Shown here: in pieces, positions 48,573 to 58,549 of the stretch | How positions within the stretch are numbered: position 1 is the stretch's first letter | Layout of the letters: each line of letters begins with the position of its first letter | DNA from: Saprospiraceae bacterium | GTDB lineage: Bacteria; Bacteroidota; Bacteroidia; Chitinophagales; Saprospiraceae | Assembly: GCA_013001595.1 (NCBI GenBank) | Contig: JABDMH010000094.1 | Location: 62,001-126,000, forward strand | Length of the DNA: 64,000 nt | Direction: 5' to 3' | The notes under the pieces: model-generated | What the model saw: only the letters and a program-made list of their open reading frames with translations | What the model was told of the DNA's origin: nothing | The model's database searches: none | Translations under genes and position numbers: made by a program

Positions 48573-50711
48573 TTACTTTTCATGAATGTCTTCGTCTAAA
48601 TTATAAAGCACAAAACTCATCATATCGGTACTCTCTTCAATTAGTTTGCTGGTCGGCTTACCAGCTCCATGGCCAGCACTCTCCTCTATGCGTATCAGCA
48701 CTGGTGCACCTCCCTGATGCTTCTTCTGTAAAGTAGCAATAAACTTAAAAGAATGTGCAGGTACCACTCGATCGTCATGATCGGCGGTCATAACGAACGT
48801 CGCCGGGTAGGCCACCTCTTCGATATTATGCAAGGGCGAATACTCAATTAAATACTTGAAAGCTTCAGGATCATCACTGGATCCATAATCATCTGCCCAT
48901 GCCCACCCGATGGTGAATTTATGGTACCGCAGCATATCAAGCACTCCGACTCTAGGCACGACTACCTTAAACAAATCAGGTCGCTGAGTCATACATGCTC
49001 CTACCAGCAAGCCACCATTAGATCCACCCATAATGCCCAGCTTATCCGATGATGTATATTTCTGGTCAATCAGATACTCAGCCGCAGCTATAAAATCATC
49101 AAAGACATTCTGCTTCTGATCCCGAGTCCCAGCTTTATGCCATTCCTTACCATACTCTCCTCCACCTCGGATATTGGGAACGACAAAAATTCCGCCGTTC
49201 TCAAGTAAGATCAAATTGGTCACAGAAAAACCTGGTGTCAAACTGATATTAAATCCACCATAGCCATAGAGTAACGTAGGATTCTTTCCGTCTAGTTCAA
49301 GACCACGCCGATGTGTAATAAACATTGGAACCTCTGTACCATCGGCACTTGTGTAAAACACCTGCTTGGTTTCGTAGGTCGTCATATCAAATGCAAGCTC
49401 AGGCTTCTTAAATATCTTAGGCTGTAGGTCATCCATCTTGACCTGATATATGGTCGAAGGAACCGTATAGCTTGCGAACGAAAAGAATGCTTCTTGATCT
49501 TCTTTGCGACCGGTAATGGTACTAACCGTGCCAATACCTGGCAACTTCAGCACACGCTCATTTTTGCCCTGTTCATCATAGATTCTGACTACAGATTTGG
49601 CTTCTTCCAGGTATGTAGTAACTATATTTCCCCCAATCAAATGCACATCTGCAAGGACATCCTTTTCTTCTGGAATCAGTTCGACTTTCTCATCAGGTGA
49701 AGAAAGGTCGATTGAAAGTAGCCGACCGTTCTGGGCACTGTCCGTCGAACGTACCAATATCTTTGACTCAAGACTGCCTATCACATCGTTGTCGAAAGCA
49801 AATGATTCAAAGATGGTGAAGAATGGACCATCGGTGGTCAGATCTTTGACATGAAGGGCGTTGCCATCGCTTGATTCGCCTTCAGAGATATAGAGAAATC
49901 GCTCATCCTCGGTAGTACCAGCATAAAGCAGTCGCTTGGGTTCATTTTTATTTTCCATGACCAGGCGATCCTGCTCTTGGGGATCTCCCAATCCATGATA
50001 ATAGACCTTATGGAATTTATTTTCCCCTGATAAGGCAGAGACACTGTCCGGTTCTGGAAAGCGACTATAGTAAAATCCATCTCCATGCCACGCCACTGAT
50101 GAAAACTTCACCCAGTGGATTACATCTGGCAATGTTTTCGATGTCTTAAGATCTAGTACATTCACTTGCGACCAATCTGAACCGGCGGAAGAGGTAATGT
50201 AAGCCAATTTATCGCCGACTTTATTGAAGGCAATGGAAGAAAGTGCTATTGTACCATCTGAGGAAAAGGTATTCGGATCCAAAGCCACTTTGCGCGCTGC
50301 ACCTAAATCATCTTGCACATACAGGACACTTTGGTTTTGCAGTCCGTCATTGTGAAAATAGTAGTACTTGTCTCCTCTTTTAAAAGGTGCACCATAGCGT
50401 TCAAAATTCCACAATTCGGTAAGCCGATCCTTGATTAAGGTTCGAAAAGGAATTTGAGATAAATACTCGTTGGTCACTGTATTTTGAAGGCCTACCCAAG
50501 CTTTTGTTTCCGCCGAGTGGTCATCTTCAAGCCAACGAAAGGGATCACTGACGGTGGTCCCATGATAATTATCTTCGGTACTGTCTTCCCTTGTCTCTGG
50601 GTAGTTCACTTCGTATGCGTTTTTACGGTTGTAAGGGTCACTAGGTAGTTGACATCTAAAAAAGAGCAAAGCTGCCATGACCAACAGAATACTACTTGTA
50701 TACCCTTGCAT
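48573..50711 (-). CDS. Prolyl oligopeptidase (S9A), lipoprotein-like
   Basis: 712 residues. An N-terminal hydrophobic stretch ends in LFFRCQLP, a possible lipoprotein cleavage site with Cys near residue 20. A seven-bladed propeller (about 80-420) is followed by the alpha/beta hydrolase domain with Ser in GGSNGGLLVG (near 565), Asp in TADHDDRVVP (near 643) and His in SAGHGAGK (near 683). It cleaves short peptides after proline in the envelope. It is first gene of the four-gene operon with cdaA, dipeptidase and trmD. Confidence 0.93.
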   Translation of the reverse strand: MQGYTSSILLVMAALLFFRCQLPSDPYNRKNAYEVNYPETREDSTEDNYHGTTVSDPFRWLEDDHSAETKAWVGLQNTVTNEYLSQIPFRTLIKDRLTELWNFERYGAPFKRGDKYYYFHNDGLQNQSVLYVQDDLGAARKVALDPNTFSSDGTIALSSIAFNKVGDKLAYITSSAGSDWSQVNVLDLKTSKTLPDVIHWVKFSSVAWHGDGFYYSRFPEPDSVSALSGENKFHKVYYHGLGDPQEQDRLVMENKNEPKRLLYAGTTEDERFLYISEGESSDGNALHVKDLTTDGPFFTIFESFAFDNDVIGSLESKILVRSTDSAQNGRLLSIDLSSPDEKVELIPEEKDVLADVHLIGGNIVTTYLEEAKSVVRIYDEQGKNERVLKLPGIGTVSTITGRKEDQEAFFSFASYTVPSTIYQVKMDDLQPKIFKKPELAFDMTTYETKQVFYTSADGTEVPMFITHRRGLELDGKNPTLLYGYGGFNISLTPGFSVTNLILLENGGIFVVPNIRGGGEYGKEWHKAGTRDQKQNVFDDFIAAAEYLIDQKYTSSDKLGIMGGSNGGLLVGACMTQRPDLFKVVVPRVGVLDMLRYHKFTIGWAWADDYGSSDDPEAFKYLIEYSPLHNIEEVAYPATFVMTADHDDRVVPAHSFKFIATLQKKHQGGAPVLIRIEESAGHGAGKPTSKLIEESTDMMSFVLYNLDEDIHEK

Positions 50712-50878
50712 AATTCATGATTTCAAGATGCCACTTCCATAAACTAAGCTTACTTCAATGATCCATTGACCTGTACATCAGTCATTTGTCAATTGGCATT
50801 GTGTGATAAGTGTGATCCTGCTTAGCAGATAAAAATTTACTTTTACGCTTGCAATAATAGATAAAATAAGATTTTTCT

Positions 50879-52129
50879 GTGCGCAGGGATAAATCTATAC
50901 TTAGGAGCGAATGGAAAAAGAGATGGCTTTGGCAGTCATGGTTGTGTTGGTCCGTTTGCCTACTCTTTAGTATTGATTTGTCAGCACAAAAGGTCTCCGT
51001 GGACGATCGAGGAGAAATGATTGTAGAATTGGCCGATGGTAGTGTGAAAAAATACGAAATAACAGACTCGTCCATCTTTAGGGAAGGCAGAGCTACTAAC
51101 GGAAATGTACATCCAAGTCGTTATGACTATCGCACCTTTCAACGGTATGCTGTAGCAGCTATTAAATATGAGACCGAAATGCTCTCACGACTTCAGGCTA
51201 CCCAGAGCGAATATGATGATTTGAACGACCGGGTCTTACAGGCAAAGGCAGCTGAGGACTCAGAAAAACTGGCACTCTTGGAACATGAACTATCTAAGAA
51301 ATCTTGGCGACTGAGAGACGACCGCAGGATTCTTTCCTATGCACGAAGATTAATTAAAAACATTCTGCGCATTGGCAAACAGGAGAAGTACCATAAGCTC
51401 GTAAAGGTCTATGTACCTGGTCTGGAAAGAGTGGGTAGAGACCTTGTTACAGAGTCATTTACACCCAGGGAGACATCGCCTGACAGCGTTCTCCAAACCC
51501 ACAAATTTGATTCCGATATGCTACCATCTTGGAAAGTACGGGACGCAAAAGCTGACCATGGTACTGAATTGATCGCTAACCCAGTTTCTATTGCCTTTGC
51601 CTCGGCACTCAATAGAAGACCACCCGTTCAAAAATGTAGTTTTTACTTTGAAGGTAAGGATGAATTGACGGGAAAAGTCAAAACTGAATTGAGTCCGGAA
51701 CTTTGGTTTTCCTTCACCGATCCACGATTAAAACCGCACTTGAAGGAACAAGAATTTCTATCATGCGCTGCTTATCTTTCTAGCTTGGACGGTGGTTTCA
51801 GATATCTCACTCTTAAAATAGATATCTATGCATTGAATGCTAAACATTCCTACGGATATATCCCGGAAGGTAGCTTGCTCAATATTCGTCTGATTGATGG
51901 CAAAACTGTAGCTCTTTTTTCGAGTAGTGAAAGCAGGGGATCCTTTAATAAAGAGGACACCAAGGTGACCTTTCTTGTCCAATATCCCATAGACTATCAT
52001 AAAGAAAGGCAGCTGATAAGGCATGAAGTAGATGAAGTACGTTTGATTTGGTCCAGCGGCTACGAAGATTATCAGGTCACAAATGTGGACCTGTTGGTTC
52101 ACCAGTTTGAGTGTCTAAATAAAAAATAA
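50879..52129 (+). CDS. Conserved-looking secreted protein with coiled coil, unknown
   Basis: 416 residues from a GTG start (no better ATG nearby). A basic N-terminus precedes one hydrophobic stretch (WQSWLCWSVCLLFSIDLSAQ), which reads as a signal peptide. A helical, charged region (about 80-165) is probably a coiled coil, followed by a beta-rich C-terminal half with SYGYIPEGSLLNIRLIDGK. I recognise no family or catalytic motif. It is followed 14 bases later by miaE, so the two may share a transcript. Confidence 0.7.
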   Translation: MRRDKSILRSEWKKRWLWQSWLCWSVCLLFSIDLSAQKVSVDDRGEMIVELADGSVKKYEITDSSIFREGRATNGNVHPSRYDYRTFQRYAVAAIKYETEMLSRLQATQSEYDDLNDRVLQAKAAEDSEKLALLEHELSKKSWRLRDDRRILSYARRLIKNILRIGKQEKYHKLVKVYVPGLERVGRDLVTESFTPRETSPDSVLQTHKFDSDMLPSWKVRDAKADHGTELIANPVSIAFASALNRRPPVQKCSFYFEGKDELTGKVKTELSPELWFSFTDPRLKPHLKEQEFLSCAAYLSSLDGGFRYLTLKIDIYALNAKHSYGYIPEGSLLNIRLIDGKTVALFSSSESRGSFNKEDTKVTFLVQYPIDYHKERQLIRHEVDEVRLIWSSGYEDYQVTNVDLLVHQFECLNKK

Positions 52130-52143
52130 ATCACATTATATCT

Positions 52144-52725
52144 ATGCTCGGTTTAAAATTGCCAACGGACCCAAGGTGGGTCAATCTGGCGGAAAAAGGT
52201 TTGGAAGAAATTCTCACTGACCATGCGTATTGCGAACAGAAAGCAGCCACAGCATGTATTTCCCTGATCCAGCAATATCCAGAAAAGGAGAAGCTAGTTG
52301 AAGAAGTGGCGCCTGTGGTCACCGAAGAATGGGGGCATTTTCGGCAGGTGCTGGCGGAGCTAAAGCGGAGACAATTAAAACTTGGCCGGCAGCGAAAGGA
52401 CGAATATGTGAATGAATTAATGAAAGTGCAACGTAAGGGTGGTAATCGCAATGATCGATTGCTAGAGAAGCTACTCACATGTGCACTTATAGAAGCCAGA
52501 AGTTGCGAACGCTTTCGCCTTCTTTCTTTGCACATTAGTGATGATGATTTAAAGGACTTCTATCACAAATTTATGGTCTCTGAGGCCGGGCACTACCGCA
52601 TGTTCTTAGATTTGGCATATAGATATTGTGATGAGGATAAAGTCAAAGAAAGATGGTCAGAATATTTGAAAGCAGAGGAGACCATTATGGAAAATCTAAC
52701 TTTGAGAGGTGACAGAATGCACTAG
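52144..52725 (+). CDS. miaE: tRNA 2-methylthio-N6-isopentenyladenosine hydroxylase
   Basis: 193 residues, the normal size of MiaE. The ferritin-like diiron ligands occur as EQKAA, EEWGHFRQVL, EARSCERF and SEAGHYRMF. It hydroxylates ms2i6A37 in tRNA using oxygen, the last step after MiaA and MiaB. It lies directly after the secreted unknown gene and is convergent with the SPOR protein gene. miaA and miaB are outside the window. Confidence 0.92.
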   Translation: MLGLKLPTDPRWVNLAEKGLEEILTDHAYCEQKAATACISLIQQYPEKEKLVEEVAPVVTEEWGHFRQVLAELKRRQLKLGRQRKDEYVNELMKVQRKGGNRNDRLLEKLLTCALIEARSCERFRLLSLHISDDDLKDFYHKFMVSEAGHYRMFLDLAYRYCDEDKVKERWSEYLKAEETIMENLTLRGDRMH

Positions 52726-52759
52726 AATCCGCTCTATTTTCCATTTGACATGGCCTTTG

Positions 52760-53980
52760 TCAAGGCACTCTCTTCAACAGATTATCTTTCCACTCAACGA
52801 CATGAGCCGCCATAAAACCTTGATCTTTAGCTGCAGTGCTAGCTTGAGTAGCTTCTTGAAGGTTACCAAATCCCTCGATCAACATAATAGTCCATTCTCC
52901 CTTCTCCAGAGCTTTGACACTGCCAAGATGGGCTAGATTCTTTCCATCGAAAAGTTCTGGGTTTAGATAAGAGGCTAATCTGACCATGTATTGGGGTTTG
53001 ATTTGCTCCTTCCCTTCTGCTGGCGCAGATTTTTTGATGGTTTGGGTGAGGAAGGCATCTTCATATCCTTCTTGTGCTCGAATATCTCGCAGCACTTTTT
53101 CAGCTTTGGTGCGGTTAAAATACTTACCCACCTTTACCTTGCTTATCTCCCCATCCATTTCAATAAATACTTCACCGTATCCATTCAAATGCTGCTTATG
53201 CTCAGCTAAATTAATCTTACCCAATTGGCGAGAAAGAACCTGCACACTAAAGTAGTTATGACCTGTGGACCTACTTGCTCGATTTTTTTTGACGACTGAA
53301 TGACCACGATCTCTCCTCAACTTGGTGACCAAAGGCTTTAACAACATACCTTTCAAAAGATTTGGATCAACTTTGTCCCCTGTCTTGAATTGATAGGTAG
53401 CAGATCGATATGCGCTTCTCTTTAGGTTTAAGGTATACATCTGATTTGGCCTCAGATAGACTGCAAACTCACCATTGGCATTGGAGATGACTTGCTGTAT
53501 TTGCTTATCTGAGTTGCATACAAGCTCTACCTCCGTATCCTCAAGATATAGATGACGATCGAGGCTATCTTTGATGGTACCATGATAGTAGTTGGGAGAT
53601 CTACTCAAGAAAACATTGTAGGTCTTCTTGTCACCATCAATGGATTCATAATCGATTAACAAATCTAGATTTGCGTATCCAACCTTGGTAATTCGAACAT
53701 AGCAGGCAAAGCCCTCCTGAGTCTCCATAGAAAAGACACCCATTTCGCTACTTCGGTATTTGGGATGCCCACAGGAAGAAAAATCTACCGTAAAATAAGG
53801 TACGGTCTTCATCGTGCGCATATCCTTAACATAAATGGAGACTTTCTTGGGCTCAGACACCTCTTTTTCCACAGATGCTAGATCTCTGCCATTCTCTTGC
53901 AGAAAAGCCTCTTGACCGAATGTCATTTGTACAACAATCAGATGAAATAATAGTGTTAAAGTTCGCATTTTTGTAAACAT
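52760..53980 (-). CDS. Secreted SPOR-domain protein with Cna-B-like repeats
   Basis: 406 residues (an inner ATG at 53968 is also possible). Signal peptide about 1-22 (ends TFGQE). Two carboxypeptidase-regulatory-like beta domains (about 45-200, TKVGYANLDLLIDYESIDG and GEFAVYLRPNQMYTLNLKRS). A SPOR-like domain (about 245-325, YFSVQVLSRQ and VGKYFNRTKAEKVLRDI) is followed by a second degenerate copy (about 340-400, QYMVRLASY and IEGFGNLQEATQA). SPOR domains bind denuded septal peptidoglycan. It shares this layout with the 243-residue protein at 19.0 kb. Its exact role is unknown. Confidence 0.75.
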   Translation of the reverse strand: MFTKMRTLTLLFHLIVVQMTFGQEAFLQENGRDLASVEKEVSEPKKVSIYVKDMRTMKTVPYFTVDFSSCGHPKYRSSEMGVFSMETQEGFACYVRITKVGYANLDLLIDYESIDGDKKTYNVFLSRSPNYYHGTIKDSLDRHLYLEDTEVELVCNSDKQIQQVISNANGEFAVYLRPNQMYTLNLKRSAYRSATYQFKTGDKVDPNLLKGMLLKPLVTKLRRDRGHSVVKKNRASRSTGHNYFSVQVLSRQLGKINLAEHKQHLNGYGEVFIEMDGEISKVKVGKYFNRTKAEKVLRDIRAQEGYEDAFLTQTIKKSAPAEGKEQIKPQYMVRLASYLNPELFDGKNLAHLGSVKALEKGEWTIMLIEGFGNLQEATQASTAAKDQGFMAAHVVEWKDNLLKRVP

Positions 53981-54098
53981 ATAGAAATTAATCTGAATTA
54001 CATATAAAAATTAAAACTAATATAAAAGTGACAGATTAGCAACATTTAACGTCTATAAAGTGCTGGTAATATGATGCAAATTGAAATCAACCTCATTC

Positions 54099-54296
54099 TC
54101 AGTTGATCAACCTGCAATCAAAGAAAGGAAATACGTCGATCCCAAGATGATTGCTCAATGGGCTTGGATTTTTCTTGAGTAATACTATTTCGTGACTACC
54201 TTGTATCACTGTCTTGCAGTGAAATGGCATCACTTCAGGGTGATCTTTCCTCACTACTTCAAGGGCACCTAGGGAATACTTGTTAATCTTCTTCAT
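54099..54296 (-). CDS. Small protein, unknown
   Basis: 65 residues from ATG 54296, begins MKKINKYSLGALEVV and ends PFFDCRLIN. It has no membrane segment or known motif. Codon usage looks like its neighbours. It lies alone between the SPOR protein and subtilase genes, divergent from the latter. Confidence 0.4.
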   Translation of the reverse strand: MKKINKYSLGALEVVRKDHPEVMPFHCKTVIQGSHEIVLLKKNPSPLSNHLGIDVFPFFDCRLIN

Positions 54297-54334
54297 CGTC
54301 CTATCAAGGACGACCTAGCGTTGGTTAAAATGTT

Positions 54335-54363
54335 TTTGGATTGCATTATTTCGATTAAATTTG
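54335..54363 (+). promoter_or_regulatory. Bacteroidota promoter of the subtilase gene
   Basis: TTTG (54335-54338), 17-base spacer, TAAATTTG (54356-54363), which fits the -33/-7 consensus. The -7 box lies 35 bases before the ATG at 54398. Confidence 0.55.
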
Positions 54364-54397
54364 ATTCTTTAACTCAATCGCATACAATTCCTTACAC

Positions 54398-57349
54398 ATG
54401 TCAAGAAATGCTTTGCTATTTAGCTTAATGCTGGTCGCCTGTTTTAATCTGCTTCATGGTCAGCAGCTCAATCATAAGCAAGGGGATGTTATCCTATGTC
54501 TCCATCCTGGTAAGACCCCTCTTGACATGATCTCCCGTCACGCCGTATTTGAGAATAGGGCCACAGATTTCAAACTCAACCGATGTTTGTCAAAGCATAT
54601 GAACATCTGGAAAGCTAGTTTTGAACATTCACGGATTCATGAATTGAGATTTATCCAGCGTCTGGTAGAAGATGCTGCTGTATTGATCGCACAGCAAAAT
54701 CATTTTCTATCAAAGAGAAATACCCGGCCTGATGACCCCCTGTTCTCACGGCAATGGCAATGGATTAATTTGGGACCAAATGGCATGATTGACGCAGACA
54801 TTGATGCAGATGAAGCCTGGGATCTGGTCACAGGAGGAATATCTGCCTTAGGGGATACCATTGTTGTTGCTTCTATAGATGTGGGTGTTGATTACGATCA
54901 CCCAGATCTATTCGACAACATTTGGATGAATACTCGCGAAATCCCCAATAATCGTTTAGATGATGACGGTAATGGATACGTGGATGATGTGAGGGGATGG
55001 AATGTGCTCTTAGAAAACGACAACATAGAACCCGAGCTTTTTGGCGGTGGTGTGGAAGAAACCCATGGCACAGAAATCCTTGGTGTGATTGGAGCAATAG
55101 GCAACAATGGAGTTGGAATAGCGGGCCTCAATTGGGACATTAAGATGATGAATGTCTTCTTTAATTCCGATCTAAATGAGGCAGATATGATCGCAGCCTA
55201 TGGGTATATTCTAGAACAGCGAAAGCTATACAATAAATCAGGAGGTGAGCAGGGAGCATATGTTGTGGCTACAAATCTGTCCTATGGTGACGAGGAAATC
55301 ACACCAGATGATGCACCGATTTGGTGTGCAGTCTATGACAGTTTAGGTGCTCAGGGCATACTCAATTGCATTGCTACCTCCAATAATGCCTTAGATCTTG
55401 ATTCTGTTCAAGATGTGCCTTCCTCTTGCACCAGTGATTATATGCTGGCTGTGACTGCCACAGATGAATCAGACGTTCGCTCATTTGCAGCCTTTGGTAA
55501 GCAGGACATAGACCTGGCCGCACCTGGAGACAACCTGTATACGACATCGATACCTGGATACGACTTTGTAACTGGAACATCTTACGCAGCCCCCATGGTA
55601 GCAGCAGCGATCGGTTTGCTGTATGCATCCCCGTGCAGTGATTTGGCGAGTTTGGCAGTGCAAGATCCTGGAGCTGCTGCCATTATGGCCAGGGAAAACA
55701 TCTTGTCTTCTGTAGATCAGATTACACAGCTGCAAAATGAAATAGCTTCGGGTGGTCGATTAAATATGTTCTCTAGCCTCCAAAACTCGATATCCTCATG
55801 TTCATCCTGTGTGGCACCGTTTGGAATCGCGGTAACGCCTTTGAGAGATAGTTTAACAATAGCTTGGTCTGTGACCGACAGTGTCAATCAAGTCGACCTA
55901 GCCTTTAAGCGTTTAGGGGATACCATGTGGCAGACCTTTGAGGATATCCAGTCGCCGTTTTCAATAGGAGGTTTGAGCACTTGCACGGAATATGAATATG
56001 AGTTTTCGGCTACTTGTGCTGATGGATCAAGTGCCGCAGGTGTCAGGACCATAGCATCCACACTATGCTGCGATGCCCCAACCCAAATCATTGCAAATAT
56101 TCTTTCTTCTTCCTCTGCAGCTATTGAATGGGATACCGTGGAAGCCGCAAGTCAGTACCTGGTGAGGTGGTCTCCTGGTACAACCTCAGATTGGGATACA
56201 ATACTTTCAAACACCCCCACTCTTCAATTAGATAATTTAAGGGCCTGTACCGAATATATTGTACAAGTTCAGTCTCTGTGTTTCGGTACAGAGGTGACAC
56301 CAAGTGATACCAGTTCATTCACTACCCTAGGTTGTGGCGCCTGTCTCGATTCAAGCTATTGCGTGCCAGAGATCGATGTAGCTGGTGAAGAATGGATTGC
56401 CAAAGTCACGCTGGGCACATTAGCCAATGAATCGGGATATGAACGCTATGGAGATTTCACCGGCGGTGATCCGCCCATTTTATTCCTAGGTCAGAGCTAT
56501 AAGCTGGCAGTTACACCCGGTTTTGAAAATGATTCATTGATGGATGAACATATATTTGCCTGGATCGACTATGATCATAGTGGAGCATTTGATAACGGAG
56601 AAGAACTTATTTACGCTTCAGAGCAGGCTGATACTGGTACTCAGTCTGCTATTATTGTCATCCCGATGAAAGCTACTGAAGGCCTTACACGCTTGAGAAT
56701 TGCACTTATTTATGAACCCGAGGACTCCGTCAACGCATGCGACGACATTGACTTTGGCGAAATGGAGGATTATTGTGTTTTACTACGCTTTGACTCTCTG
56801 CTTTGTCCCCTACCGACCAATATTGATACAGTAAACTTTGCCGGCACTTCCACAGATGTAACTTGGGATCGGGTAGATTCGGCCATCGCATACACCATTC
56901 GCTATCGAAAAGTGGACGAGGAAGATTGGGAAGAAGCTGCTGACACATCAAACAGCTACACGTTGGAAGGACTTGAAGATTGTGCCGAATATGAGGTGCA
57001 AGTGCAGGCGGTTTGCGCTTTTGATACTTCGGGATATACCGAGTCCTTTGTTTTCTCAACCTTTTGCAGCACAAATGCTGACGAATTATATGCCGATGTG
57101 CATATTGTTGCATTTCCCAATCCTTTTACGGAAAGAATAGCGGTTGACATTCAGTCGGCTTTCCACGGTCCAGCGAGTCTCAACTTGTACGACTTGAATG
57201 GCAAACTGGTAGAGTTCCATGCGGTAAACTTAAGCCAAGGGCGACAGCTTTACAGCTTAGACGACCTATCATACTTGAGCTCAGGCATCTATGTGCTAAA
57301 AGTTAAAAGCAACCACGGTTCGGTGTTTAAACGCATCATTAAGCAATAG
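54398..57349 (+). CDS. T9SS-secreted subtilisin-like serine protease
   Basis: 983 residues. Signal peptide 1-21, then a propeptide-like region to about 120. S8 catalytic residues: Asp in VASIDVGVDYDHPDL (near 161), His in HGTEILG (near 223), Ser in GTSYAAPMVAAAIGL (near 394), with oxyanion Asn in ATSNN (near 327). Two fibronectin III-like domains (about 470-645), a GEVED domain (about 720-797, FAWIDYDHSGAFDNGEE), a third FN3-like domain (about 805-890), and a T9SS type A sorting domain (from about 905, VAFPNPF, ending VFKRIIKQ). It is a surface or extracellular protease for nutrient acquisition. The DUF368 gene follows 15 bases later. Confidence 0.95.
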   Translation: MSRNALLFSLMLVACFNLLHGQQLNHKQGDVILCLHPGKTPLDMISRHAVFENRATDFKLNRCLSKHMNIWKASFEHSRIHELRFIQRLVEDAAVLIAQQNHFLSKRNTRPDDPLFSRQWQWINLGPNGMIDADIDADEAWDLVTGGISALGDTIVVASIDVGVDYDHPDLFDNIWMNTREIPNNRLDDDGNGYVDDVRGWNVLLENDNIEPELFGGGVEETHGTEILGVIGAIGNNGVGIAGLNWDIKMMNVFFNSDLNEADMIAAYGYILEQRKLYNKSGGEQGAYVVATNLSYGDEEITPDDAPIWCAVYDSLGAQGILNCIATSNNALDLDSVQDVPSSCTSDYMLAVTATDESDVRSFAAFGKQDIDLAAPGDNLYTTSIPGYDFVTGTSYAAPMVAAAIGLLYASPCSDLASLAVQDPGAAAIMARENILSSVDQITQLQNEIASGGRLNMFSSLQNSISSCSSCVAPFGIAVTPLRDSLTIAWSVTDSVNQVDLAFKRLGDTMWQTFEDIQSPFSIGGLSTCTEYEYEFSATCADGSSAAGVRTIASTLCCDAPTQIIANILSSSSAAIEWDTVEAASQYLVRWSPGTTSDWDTILSNTPTLQLDNLRACTEYIVQVQSLCFGTEVTPSDTSSFTTLGCGACLDSSYCVPEIDVAGEEWIAKVTLGTLANESGYERYGDFTGGDPPILFLGQSYKLAVTPGFENDSLMDEHIFAWIDYDHSGAFDNGEELIYASEQADTGTQSAIIVIPMKATEGLTRLRIALIYEPEDSVNACDDIDFGEMEDYCVLLRFDSLLCPLPTNIDTVNFAGTSTDVTWDRVDSAIAYTIRYRKVDEEDWEEAADTSNSYTLEGLEDCAEYEVQVQAVCAFDTSGYTESFVFSTFCSTNADELYADVHIVAFPNPFTERIAVDIQSAFHGPASLNLYDLNGKLVEFHAVNLSQGRQLYSLDDLSYLSSGIYVLKVKSNHGSVFKRIIKQ

Positions 57350-57364
57350 CTGACATATTTTACC

Positions 57365-58351
57365 ATGAAGAATGAGTGGAATATTTACCATGCCTTGAAG
57401 GGTATGGCTATGGGCATGGCTGAGGTGGTACCGGGAGTATCTGGTGGAACCATTGCATTCATTACTGGCATCTATATCCGTCTGATTGACGCCATCAAGA
57501 AGATCAGTGGCATACCGCTTGGACGACTTCGTCATACTGGACTAAAAGCTACTTGGAACTACATTGATGGCAATTTTCTAGTCACGCTCGGACTAGGAAT
57601 GTTTATGGGCATCGTCGTGGGTGTATTTGGAATCACCTACTTGCTGGAGCACTATCCAGCGATGCTCTGGGGCTTCTTCTTCGGATTGATCATAGCTTCA
57701 GCAATATACATCGGCAGACAAATAGCCCACTGGACGATGCTAGAGATCATTGGCTTAGTCCTGGGTGTTGCCATCGCTTTCTATATTACCATCGTAAGTC
57801 CCGTTGAGGGAAGTGGAAGTCTACCCTTTGTCTTTATTTCCGGTATGATCGCCATTTGCGCATTGATCTTACCCGGAATTTCTGGAAGCTTCATATTGCT
57901 GCTTTTAGGTATGTATACTTTTATCATCCATTCAGTGAAGGAACTCCTCACAGATCAAAGCTCGTATGCACTCCTAATCACCATCATTTTCGCAGGTGGT
58001 TGTATACTTGGTATTATGATCTTCTCTCGTTTTTTGAGCTGGCTTCTTCATCGTCATCTTTCACCAACATTGGCACTACTAACTGGATTTATGCTCGGAT
58101 CCCTCAATCGCATTTGGCCATGGCGCAACCCTACCCTTTGGCTTGAGGATGCGACAGGAGAACATGTGCGCATTCTCCCACTGAATGTCTCTACTGAGGA
58201 TTACCACATCATTCAGGAAATGAATGTCTGGCCAGCTAATTATGAAGGAACTCCTTTTCTTATTGGCACTATTCTCTGTTTTCTCTTGGGCCTATTTATC
58301 GTGTACTGGCTGGGTAGGCAACAGTCCAACCCAATCGAGATGAGTAGATAG
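57365..58351 (+). CDS. DUF368 polyprenyl-phosphate transporter
   Basis: 328 residues with about eight membrane helices. The family signature is near the start (MGMAEVVPGVSGGTIAFITG), with a repeat-like LILPGISGSFILLLLG in the second half, the internal duplication expected of DUF368. Members (PopT) return undecaprenyl phosphate across the membrane after cell-wall or glycan assembly. The direct role here is by family. It follows the subtilase by 15 bases, an unusual pairing that could be simple transcriptional convenience. Confidence 0.92.
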   Translation: MKNEWNIYHALKGMAMGMAEVVPGVSGGTIAFITGIYIRLIDAIKKISGIPLGRLRHTGLKATWNYIDGNFLVTLGLGMFMGIVVGVFGITYLLEHYPAMLWGFFFGLIIASAIYIGRQIAHWTMLEIIGLVLGVAIAFYITIVSPVEGSGSLPFVFISGMIAICALILPGISGSFILLLLGMYTFIIHSVKELLTDQSSYALLITIIFAGGCILGIMIFSRFLSWLLHRHLSPTLALLTGFMLGSLNRIWPWRNPTLWLEDATGEHVRILPLNVSTEDYHIIQEMNVWPANYEGTPFLIGTILCFLLGLFIVYWLGRQQSNPIEMSR

Positions 58352-58411
58352 TTGGAGTGTAGACACGGAACTTCTTTAGTTCCTGACTTCTAATTCATTC
58401 TGGAAACACTT

Positions 58412-58441
58412 CCATGTAGCTAATGGGTTAGCATGGTTTTT
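58412..58441 (+). terminator. Terminator after the DUF368 gene
   Basis: GCTAA-TGGG-TTAGC (58419-58432) is flanked by CCAT/ATGG (58412-58415, 58433-58436, three-base bulge) and followed by TTTTT (58437-58441). It lies about 60 bases past the stop codon. Another 6-bp hairpin (GGAACT/AGTTCC, 58367-58383) precedes it without a T tract. Confidence 0.5.
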
Positions 58442-58549
58442 GTTCCTATGCTGGCAACGGATGTCTTGCTAGACCTATCTTACCATTTGTAGACCCTTCT
58501 GTCCGATTCTAGAGCCTTAGTTATCTGAAATAACAATACTGCAATACCT

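Noticed and set aside
50568-50580. Another TGATAATTATC-type Fur-like sequence
   Set aside because: Only a 10-base palindrome and inside the prolyl oligopeptidase coding region.
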